Assembly (NCBI GenBank): GCA_028673005.1 | Contig: CM054113.1 | Location: forward strand, 173,150,837 to 173,214,836 | Direction of reading: 5' to 3' | Length of the DNA: 64,000 nt | Source of the DNA: Tanypteryx hageni | Taxonomy: Eukaryota; Arthropoda; Insecta; Odonata; Petaluridae | Shown: piece by piece, positions 55,290 through 64,000 of the stretch | Position numbering within the stretch: position 1 is the stretch's first letter | Layout of the letters: each line of letters opens with the position of its first letter | Translations under genes and position numbers: made by a program | Notes under the pieces: model-generated | Databases searched by the model: none | What the model was told of the DNA's origin: nothing | Seen by the model: only the letters and a program-made list of their open reading frames with translations

Positions 55290-56590
55290 ATTTTCCATCT
55301 GGCTTTCCCTTTCACCCTCCCCGAAATTACAAAAAATACCATCAGCCGGCATTTCTTCTGGAAGCACTTGCCTGTTCTTCCCCCCTTCCCCTCTCGAAAC
55401 TCCCTCAACCCTCTCCCCATATCTCTCCCACCCTCCCCCGCATGCCATTCATCCCCGCTCTCTGTTCTCAATCCTTCTGCCACCCCCTCTTCCTACTCCT
55501 CGTTTGTTTATCTTCCACCTTTTACCGCGGTTTGTTTTATCTTCCTTGAATTCGTATTTTTCCTCGTAGCGAATATCTGTATTTGGTCCAAATCTCTCGC
55601 TCGCACCCCCACTCTTCCACCTCTTCATCCTCTCCGTCCCTTTTTTTCTCTCTCTCTCTCTCATCTCTCCTGCCCCCATTCCTCTGTGCTTTCCTTAGCA
55701 ACCCTTCCTCCGTTTGCCCCACATTCGTCTTTGTCACCTTCGTCTTTGTCACCTTCCATGCGTTTTTTACCCAAAAAACTTCGCTTCGACCTCTTTCAAT
55801 ATCTCTTTTGTTTTTGTTCCAAGCTTTCTTTATGGAGTTTTTTTCCGTGAAATCCTTTTTCTCTTTTGCGGTTTCTATTTCTCCACCTATTTCTTTCTCC
55901 GCGTCTCTCATTAAAATCTTTCTATTTCTATGTATCCTATGTTTTCTTTGGATTTTTTGTAAATTCTATATCGGTCTCGGACATTTCTTTCTCTATTCTT
56001 ATTCGGTTGATTAGGCCAGTGGGCCCCAGATTATTTTTGCATAGAATTTCGCGGCACCCCAGCCTTAAATTGGTTTTATAATTAAATTTGTGAGTATTAT
56101 AACGATTGGAACCATTCTTTTTTTGGTACTATCGTAATACATTTATCAGATGTAATGTCATTCCTCTAATGACCTTTCAAATGTTTCAAATCGTTGAATT
56201 AGTTATTTAATAATGTTCACCGCGACGTTATTAACGATCAGTAGTCACCTCAGGTGGGAAACATTGGTTGCCATCCTTGTTTTATTCGTCGTAGTCGTTC
56301 CTTATCCCACCTCATTGTTTCCGTATTCTTTCAGTTCACTTTTTCAAATTTCTTATTATCTTCACCCATGTCCTCTCTTTCATTCCTCTGTTTTATGTTT
56401 ATTTATTTTTCTCCACTCTACTTTCTCTTTCCATTTTTATTTTGCATCGCTCCATAATTCTCCATCCTTTTTACTTTACCTTATCCCTTATTATTCCAGT
56501 TTCCTTCTTCGTTCTTTTCTTTCTCCATCTCATCCCACATCGATATATTTTTTTGTTTTTTCCTAGCCTCCACGCTTTCTCTCTATTTGC
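55290..56590. repeat. Long polypyrimidine (T/C) tract
   Basis: About 1.3 kb of the plus strand is dominated by T and C, interrupted only by a less biased block at about 56010-56250 that carries a hAT-like end. The 207-codon frame at 55227-55850 is explained by this skew. Confidence 0.7.
56017..56065 (+). mobile_element. hAT-like 5' terminus, isolated
   Basis: CAGTGGGCCCCAGATTATTT followed by TTTCGCGGCACCCCAGCC resembles the 5' end of Charlie-like hATs (CAGTG..CCCA..CGCGGCACCC). A possible 3' end (GGTGGGAAACATTG near 56253-56266) has no matching 8-bp duplication. It interrupts the surrounding pyrimidine tract, consistent with an old insertion. Confidence 0.35.
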
Positions 56591-58250
56591 ATAGCTTCGT
56601 AAAAATTCCTCATTTTTACTTTCCTCGATTTTTTTAATCTTTACGATTAAGTCCCCATAATTTGCCCGATCTTTTCTTAAAGCTCCCTTATCTGCAGCTA
56701 AAACTACCCTAAAAGAAGAAAGAATCGATCTGCCTTTCAAATGAATGCGATCAAAGGTGTTTATATTTCTTCAGATTCGAGACAGCATCCTTCAATATTT
56801 TTTTTCTATCTCATGAAATGAATTCATTTCGTCTTTCACGATCTGTTTCTCTCAACTCTGTTGTCGAATAATATATTTATCTTTCCTTGAGAGTTGATAA
56901 TCTCTCGGGTGTATTTCGGATAAAGGATTTCATAGTGAGGAGAAGCATGTGGAGAAGTTTCTCGATCATCATTCACCGAGGAACTTTTAAAATATTTCTT
57001 TTTGCTACAGCTGTTCGTTGACGTTTTTGGGATGGTCTAAATTCTCTGTGCGATTGGACTTTTTTTTACCTTTTTTAGGAATTTTTTCCCTCGCTGTTCG
57101 TTATATTTGCGTTGCCGTTAATTAACTTTAATAATGGATTCGCACGGATAAAAATCTGAGTTTTATGAGATAGATTGCGGTTAACCATTGTTTCCTCCTT
57201 GTAGCAAGTTTACGTTGCAGGTTGAATACGCCAAATACTTTGGATCAAAAGCAATTACTGAAACTTATATACAACTTGTCTGAAATTATCGTATATTTTT
57301 CTCCAATTTTTCGTTTTGTTTTAAATGTACGAAAAGTGGTCATTTTTTATGTGAAAGTTTATTATTCCTACCATTATGCCATGCCATCTTTTTTAAGTCA
57401 ATGAAAAATAAATGCCTTTCATAAAGAGCGAGAAATTTATATAGATCCTTAAAGTGAAAGATCCTGATCCTCTTTCTTACCACGGAAGGATTTGTCTCAG
57501 CTTTTCTAGTATTTCTTTTTATATCTGATACAACAGTACGGGGCATGGATCACCCGAAAATTACTTTGCCATCCGAAATGTAGAATTTTTCATTTAAATT
57601 TTATTTATTGAGAGTGTCACAGCATTCCTTATATGGCATTATTGTCATTTTACTGGAATTTTTCATCGCAGAGCCGAAATAAGTTGTCCGCCCGTATGAA
57701 AAAAGACGGGAGCATCTGCAGCGCTTGTCATTTGTCTTTAACGTGGCAGATTCCTTTTCCGATCATGTATCTTTTATTTACGCCCCGTGACCCCTTTCCT
57801 CACTCTCCGTCACCTCATTCCGTCACTTTTTCCCGTTCGTTTCACTTCCCTTCTCCGAAGAAGGCGATGCACGCTTGTCTTCTTCCTCTTTATAGTATCT
57901 CTTCGGTTGACACCGCTGGGACATGGGTTGTCACTCGGACGTATTCTTAGAGAAATAGCAATATTGCAGGATAAAGGAAAAGTGTAGCTTGAGTTACCAG
58001 AAGATGTACATCGTACTGTATGCGAGTCTTGAGAGTGTACGGTATAGAGCGTCGATTATACGAACTAATTGTGGACAGACCTAGTTCGAATTATCGATAA
58101 TCGTGATGGAAACGACCGATAAATGAAATTGATTTACATGCTGTGGTATATTTTTACCTGTTTTAGTGAACGGAAAATTAAATGTTAGTGAAGTTTGCAC
58201 GCGTATGCAGGACATGAAGATTTCTGAAAAAGTAGGAGAAAAACTATGCC
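56591..58250. other. Non-coding stretch, no gene recognised
   Basis: AT-rich with a C/T-rich patch at 57770-57880. No conserved peptide, RNA gene or transposon end was accepted. Confidence 0.5.
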
Positions 58251-58253
58251 TTG

Positions 58254-58318
58254 ACCAGGAATCGAGCACACGTCTTTCACTTGCCGGGCAGATATTCTTA
58301 TCACCGAATTACCGAGAC
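58254..58318 (-). mobile_element. tRNA-like SINE head remnant
   Basis: Read on the minus strand, GTCTCGGTAATTCGGTGATA resembles a degenerate A-box region (compare GTCTCGGTAGCTCAGTGGTTA). It is followed by ATCTGCCCGGCAAG in the anticodon-arm position and GTGCTCGATTCCTGGT, which matches the B box GGTTCGANTCC at 9 of 11 bases. Spacing is that of a tRNA. The arms no longer pair well and there is no proper acceptor stem, so this is a decayed tRNA-derived SINE rather than a functional tRNA. A second anticodon-arm-like CCCGATTCTGAAGCGGGAG (58327-58345) lies just upstream on that strand. Confidence 0.5.
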
Positions 58319-58554
58319 AAACTAATTCTCCCGCTTCAGAATCGGGTATTTCTCGCGCTGAGGTCAAGCCAAGCAAGCTGGTATCAACTTCCCTTAAACT
58401 TATGTTCTCAATGAGGAACGCCCAAAGAAAACGGAATGAGACGTTTAGCCGCCTTCGTTAATGAATTTTTCGTGTAATGGGACGAATAGGCTGAATCGAT
58501 GTCAAGGATATATAGAATCTTCACGTAAATACATTACGTGTTTGGGATTTGGTG

Positions 58555-59945
58555 CCTGAAATATCCAGCAGAAGTGTATATTGCAACTTGAAACATTTGT
58601 TTTCGTGATTCCGGAATAGATTAGCTCAACCAGTTTCAACTAAATTTGTTAAATATAATCTTCTAACAATTATATGAATAAATGTTATATTAGGACCGCA
58701 TCGAGGCAGCAGGGATGCCACTACTGCAAATTATTTTTTTTCTGTTTTCATGAATTTATTTAGGGACTGGCCAAACCGATGCCAAAGAAATTTTGTATGA
58801 AGGGGGTGTGCAACACATTAAAACGAAATCAAGACGTGTTTTATAGATATAAAATTCTTGACTGCACATAAAAGGAATAATAAAATTCTTTACACATATT
58901 TGTGTTTAACTTTTCGCGTAACTTTTAGCGATATTCCATATTTATAGTTTATACATATATTCAAAACCATAACAGCATATTTGTTTCAGATCAGACATAC
59001 GGGTGCGCCATAATATCAAATTAAACTCTTTAAGTAATGACGGTATTGAACGGAATTGGATTCTACGCATTCTCGTTTAAAGCAATTAATTTTATTAGTA
59101 CTTTTCGTCATTGCTGAAAAGCAGTATTATCTTCGTGATGTCCGTACGTACGCATATATCAGGAAAGAATTGGCTGAGCCGATTTCAACCAAATTTGCTG
59201 CATAAAATACATAAACTAATGACCAAAATGCCATGGTTGGGCCGAATCGACTAAGCATGGGTGCCACAGTTGCAAAGTTAAACATTTCGGTAATTATGAA
59301 TTTGGAAAGAATTGGCTTAACCGATTACAAAGAATTTTTTTTGAAAGAGGCATGCAACATAATATAACAAAATAAATATTTTTTGTATAGATATAGAGAG
59401 CAGGGCTGCCACAATAAAAGGAATAAATAAATTTCTTTTTACACGTATTTGTGTTGAACTTTCCGCATCAGTTTTAACCAAATTTAACACTTCAAATAAA
59501 AACATGTACAAAACCATATTAGTATATTTAAACTGAATCAGCCAAACAAGAGTGCTACAATTACAAATTAAATTCTTACAGTATTTAGGATTTGGAAGTG
59601 ATTGGCAGAACGGATTTCAATTACATTTTGTATATAAGATTAGTACTACATAACATAATGAAATCAAGATGTATAAAGCGGAGCTAAAGAGCAGGGCTGC
59701 CACGATAAAAAATTAAATAATATTTCCTTTACACATTTTTGGAGAATTGACCTCATGGATTTTAACCCATTATGGTATATGTATTCTTCATATAAATAAA
59801 TAACCACAATATCATATTTTAACCGGATTAACTAAATTGGGATACCTCAATATCAAAGTTAAAATATTTCTGTAACTATGAATTTGGAAGGTATTGGCTG
59901 AACGGCTCTTAAAGAAATTTCGTTTGTAGGGCGAGTATAAAATGG
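58555..59945 (+). repeat. Higher-order tandem array of ~291-bp dimers
   Basis: Two related ~145-bp units alternate. Unit A has GCTGA.CCGATTTCAACCAAATTTG, then a TGCCAC or GCTACA motif and AAATTAAA. Unit B has GAATTTGGAA..ATTGGC.GAACCG, GCAACA.AT, and CAGGGCTGCCAC..TAAAAG. Equivalent B-unit starts (GAATTTGG or GATTTGG) lie at 59298, 59589 and 59880, a period of 291 bp. At least four dimers are recognisable, interrupted by ~110 bp of unrelated sequence around 59045-59155. Copies are strongly diverged. Confidence 0.75.
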
Positions 59946-60900
59946 AAAAACGAAATGAATTTGTTTAAATAAATTATCTACATGACGAAATTTCCTTGCC
60001 TTGTTCATTTTTAGATATCTTTATTAGCATAATAAAGTGAATAATAATTAACGTGTGTATGCATATGCAAGTGACGATAAATTGCTAGTAAATGCCTTTA
60101 AGCTGAAGTTGAATTGCTTTACATATCGGCGAAATTTCACTTTATGTTGGCAACAGTCACGATATTGGAAATAAAATAGGGAGGTGTGGCTGATATGAGG
60201 GAGAATACGGGAGATCGAGAACGGTAAAAGTGTCTTATTTGAACGGTGCTGAGGTTTTCGGAAAAAAGGGGAACGCTCGAGGCAAACATATGAAAGAGAA
60301 AGAGAGATGGGGGTACATGTGACAGGAGGACACTGTGAGAAATGCGATTGGAGAATTTCCCAAGTTGAGTTTACAGTCACCTATAGACACGTTAGAAAAA
60401 GAAGATGGCGATGTCACTCTCACTGCGATAAATTCTATACAGACAAAATATCGACCAAGCCTTCCGGTTTACATCAAGTAAATGAAATAGATCACTCCCA
60501 AACTGATTGATTGAACGACGGCCCAACAAAGAAATACTCTCTGGCATTGCATTAGAACAAAGGAATGGTTAATTATTTCAGATGGTGACCGCTTATTTGT
60601 TGCAATCGTTCCTTATACAGAAGCTGGCCGTATCATCAGTTCCTCGCCATTAGCAGAGCGGAAATTTTGTTAAACGATCTCTTCTGATAGCCTACAGGAA
60701 ATAAAAGCTCGAAATATCTTAAAGCCTACCTCAACTTTAGTTTTCTGACTGGCTAGGAACAGAACATTTTATTCTAATATTTAACGACGAGTTATATTTA
60801 ATCGACAAAATGGAGACGGGAGACAAGATGTGAACAGGAAGATAAAATATCCCAAGAAAATGAGCCATACAAATATTTGGAAAAAACGCTCGAAGGGACG
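59946..60900. other. Non-coding stretch, no gene recognised
   Basis: AT-rich, then mixed composition. No exon, RNA gene or transposon end was recognised. Confidence 0.5.
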
Positions 60901-60907
60901 AAGGGAA

Positions 60908-60983
60908 TCCACTTGGGAAGGCTCAAATTTGTGGAAAGATTCCACGATAGAAATAAAAACAATTATTGTAATTTCCACTGAAC
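60908..60983 (+). repeat. Dispersed repeat copy B (shared with 22614-22686)
   Basis: It begins with the same TCCACTTGGGAAGGCTC and ends with AATTTCCACTGAAC, about 70% similar over its length to the copy at 22614. Its last 20 bases form the left arm of the hairpin at 60964-61012. Confidence 0.65.
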
Positions 60984-61012
60984 AAGTTCAGAGTTCAGTG
61001 GAAATTACAATA
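60964..61012. repeat. Perfect 20-bp inverted repeat with 9-nt loop
   Basis: 60964-60983 and 60993-61012 are exact reverse complements around the loop AAGTTCAGA. The left arm belongs to the dispersed repeat, so the right arm looks like an inverted duplication of its end. The stem is short for a conserved microRNA precursor. Confidence 0.9.
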
Positions 61013-61232
61013 GGTGCTTACAAACTTGGGTTACAACAAAGAATAACTACTGAGACTTCTCGCAATGAAAAATAATTTTCAATGTGAAAGTTTTTATGAG
61101 TTTTATTGAAAATAATTTGTATATGCAATCAATGTATTACTCATAATTTTATATAATAATAACTTCTCAATTGCTAGTTGATTTTGAAACATTAAATAGA
61201 AATTGTAATCTAAGATACGTAAATAATTCATC

Positions 61233-61380
61233 TGACGAAAAGTCCCAGGTACGAATGATTTTATGTGACAAAATGATGCAGTTAACAATTTGTCTACGTG
61301 TCGAAAAGTCGCAGTTACCAATTTGTGTGACAGATAGTCGCAATTAACAATTTGTTTCTGTGACCGGATTTCTGTGACGC
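61233..61380. repeat. ~33-bp minisatellite, 4-5 degenerate units
   Basis: Units start with TGACG, TGACA, TGTCG, TGACA and TGACC at 61233, 61266, 61299, 61328 and 61361, giving lengths of 33, 33, 29 and 33 bp. Units 2 to 4 share GCAGTTAACAATTTGT-like cores, e.g. GTCGCAGTTACCAATTTGTG and GTCGCAATTAACAATTTGTT. Confidence 0.8.
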
Positions 61381-61384
61381 TTGT

Positions 61385-64000
61385 TTACTGCATTTTTACT
61401 TGTTATTTTCTTTTTGGTGAACATTGACATTAGATACTCGTACTTCATCTTCTCATCAATCCTTCGTCCAATAAACAGATTTTATTGCCCATTACGCGAA
61501 CGTCGGTTGTATTTAAAATAATGCATCCTAGCGTCATTTATTGCAATCAAACGCTTAACCATTATGCCGCGCGAATAACGCACGAATCACAACGCTACGA
61601 AAAGGTTATAATAATGAAAGGAAAAGGGCGAAGCAATACGTGGTTTGCGTCGCAGATGACAAAAGTAATTTGGAGGATAAATAGATGGGGCAAGAGTGAA
61701 GGCGAGGTAGTGTCTCAGGCGAAGAAACTTCTTCCAATGTTTTTTTCGCCTTCTTTTCTCTATCAACTATTACACCCTTCCAACTCTCTTCCTCCTCCAC
61801 GCCCTCCGTCTCTGTTCTCTCCATCCCGGTTTCCTTTTACGGCGTCTTCTTTCCTCTTTCGGCTTAGTAGCTTTCCCGCAGGATGTCTCTCCCGTTTTTA
61901 TTTCCCTTCTCCGGATGTGTCGCCGAACGCTCGGTCGAGATGGCAAAAGACATCCACATCTGGGGACAGGGATAGGTGGTCGAATCAGCGTGATGCCATA
62001 TCAGCGATATTTTTTCGAGGAGGGATATGGGTTTAAAGGTGACGTCTCCTTTTCAGTGGACAACCGGAGTTGTTAGAGGAAGCCCAAATAAACCACTTTG
62101 TTTTTAACGATAGATTGCATTGCCATGTATTTCTTTACAAAATACGAATTTATTTGTGTTTAAAATCAATGCTGTTAAATAATTAAGTTGGGAAACGAAA
62201 CAAAGGTACGGACAATCTTGCGTGAAAAATTTTCACACCGTTATTTTTTAATGATTCCGTTTTCAAATCGAAACATTGTTTTTGACGTGTTTTGCAGTTT
62301 TAAACTTTGTAATAGAACCTAGAAATTAGGCTTTGTTGGCTTTCAGCTGAGAAAATTAACCATTTTACTTAAGTGATGCCAAACTGTCTCGGTTTAATAT
62401 ATTCTAAACTCTGGCTACTTGTGCTTTGTTGCCCATTTTTTCCCGCTAAATCTGAATTAATCTAATCACTAATCAAATTCTCGTTTTTGTTCACTAAGTA
62501 ATTTTCAATAATGCTGTTGAGCTAATGTTTGAATGAATGCCAGCTGTGACCCCGTCCGTTTTTTTAAATTTATAATGGGATTGTTTTCCATTCTTGAGAG
62601 TTTTAAACGTTTTAAAAATATATGACATGAAATCTGAATGGTTGTCTATTCTGCATAGATTTTAGAACGACGCAAGCATTTTAAATCTGTAACAGCCACA
62701 ATGAATAAATCCCATCGTTATCGATTAACTTTTTGTCTCTCTTTCTCTATGGTTTTTACCAAAACTACTGAGACCTTTCCACGATTTCTCCTACTCTAGA
62801 CGACTTAGAAACGTCTGAAGACAGTTTTGGCGCAACATTTGTTAAGCCCACCCCAGCCATTTTATTTCCTGCCCACGTCAAAGGTCATAGTACGGGTAAG
62901 CGGCGTCCCTTTAAAGGAATGCATAGCAAAAGGAACCCGAGGAAGGGAGCATAATGCCAGTTATGGCATTGATAAGAATAGGGAGTCTTGGGAGAACACC
63001 CGCTTGGGTGCGGGCTTAGCAGCTCCCTTAGCTGTAGTCTATAGCAGGGAGACGGAAGGGCTTGTCGTCTCGGTTTGGCCCTAGAGACTCTTAAAACGTG
63101 TCGCCGTGGTGACACCAAGCACTTTACCAACTTCTCTCCAGCCCCACTCCCTGTCACCGAACCGCTGTCTGCAGCCCCGCCTTGGAAGATTCTTTCCTAA
63201 CTTGCCAGGTGGGTGATGTCTCTTTATTCTCTCCTGAGAGAATTAAGTTTTTGAATGTATTTTTTTCTTTCGCTGTTGTAACTTTATCACGTTCTCAAAA
63301 GTAAACATTGCAATTGTTTAATAAATGAAATTTACGTACTAAGAGTATGCCTACGGTAATTTCGTCGAGATATATTTTTTCTCGCTATTAAAATAAGAAC
63401 CGATGAATAGTTGAAAAACCTAGTGACCCCAATTATCATCTCCCATAACGCAGATTCTTCAATTGTACATATTCTAGCCTAAGTTAATGATGAGAAACAT
63501 TTTCGACAAATCTGCTTCATTGGCAACTCGCTAATGGCATAAGGTATTTCCTACTAAATATAAAAAACACTAGGGTATCTTTAAACTTTTTCTGCGCTAT
63601 CATGGCGCTCCTTTATTTCATTTGTTCGTTTCCTCAATTACCAAGACCAATATTTATCGGCGCGAAAAGCACTTCGACTTCTCGCTTCAAGAGCCATCAG
63701 GAAACCGCCTTTCAGTTTACCGATAGTGGAGGAAATGGAAGTGGATTAAGGGTTCGGACCCTCAGGCAATGATCCAAAGCGGTTACCCTCAGGATCCTTA
63801 TAAATGCGATCCCTTTAAGGATTTGAAGACCTCTCTTTGCGACCCTCATCACTGCCCCCCTCGTGGTTAACGACCGAACTACTATCTGCGGTGGAAGGAG
63901 GAAGTGAGAGAAAGAGGTGATAAGGAGTACCAACCTTTGTAATTTTCCTACCGTGGACTGAAACGCCCTTGGGGGATGCTCGGAATCGCGAAATTCATTT
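61385..64000. other. Non-coding stretch, no gene recognised
   Basis: C/T-rich at 61730-61930, otherwise mixed. The 183-codon frame at 61485-62036 depends on that C/T-rich part and has no family resemblance. The block at 62870-63200 is GC-richer with small hairpins (ATGCCA-GTTA-TGGCAT at 62953-62968). No exon or RNA gene was supported. Confidence 0.5.

Noticed and set aside
55227..55850. 207-codon plus-strand ORF rich in Pro, Ser, Leu and Phe
   Set aside because: It is a direct product of the polypyrimidine tract, where stop codons are nearly impossible.
61485..62036. 183-codon plus-strand ORF
   Set aside because: Half lies in a C/T-rich segment and the rest has no family resemblance.

Overview
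This window looks like non-coding nuclear DNA from an animal, most likely an arthropod and probably an insect. No open reading frame behaves like a conserved exon, and the longest ones (155 to 238 codons) are either pyrimidine-rich low-complexity frames or match no family I recognise. There is no operon structure, rRNA, CRISPR array or prokaryotic gene density. CpG does not look depleted by eye, long C/T-rich or G/A-rich tracts are common, and the recognisable content is eukaryotic transposon debris and microsatellites. I cannot name the species; a hymenopteran-like genome is only a guess from CpG and tract composition.

Layout. 1-9 kb: unannotatable sequence with a short hAT element (2077-2318), an isolated hAT 3' end (near 5553), a cluster of hairpins and palindromes (5920-6525), a hAT deletion derivative with a decayed transposase tail (6579-7293) and a local duplication (7351-7566). 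9-13 kb: a pogo-like TIR element (9003-9467), a CpG-dense stretch with a 32-bp palindrome and CRE site (around 11.3 kb), and a rolling-circle-like (Helentron/HINE-type) element with internal tandem repeats (11568-12050). 17.8-24.8 kb is the richest repeat cluster: a hAT MITE, a CA/TA/CA microsatellite, a dead mariner with a hAT fragment inside it, a hAT MITE followed by a TA microsatellite, and a 1.5-kb hAT (perfect 8-bp target duplication) that carries a second copy of the HINE-like element. 29-30 kb: a LINE 3' fragment and a hAT MITE. 30-58 kb: mostly featureless intergenic or intronic DNA with a G-rich minisatellite, C/T tracts, a second tiny LINE fragment, a pogo-like MITE, a hAT element and one juxtaposed splice acceptor/donor at 46631/46632 that fits a recursive splice site. 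58-61.4 kb: a tRNA-like SINE remnant, a dimeric ~291-bp tandem array, a perfect 20-bp hairpin and a 33-bp minisatellite.

No genes work together here. The most informative reading is that the window lies in a gene desert or a very long intron. If the ratchet-type splice site is real, a host gene is transcribed on the + strand. The most promising structure is the pair of HINE-like elements, which share subterminal inverted repeats, a terminal hairpin and a ~150-bp internal tandem repeat; one of them sits inside a hAT transposon. All boundaries were read by eye. Repeat-family names rest on terminal motifs and target duplications, not on database searches.
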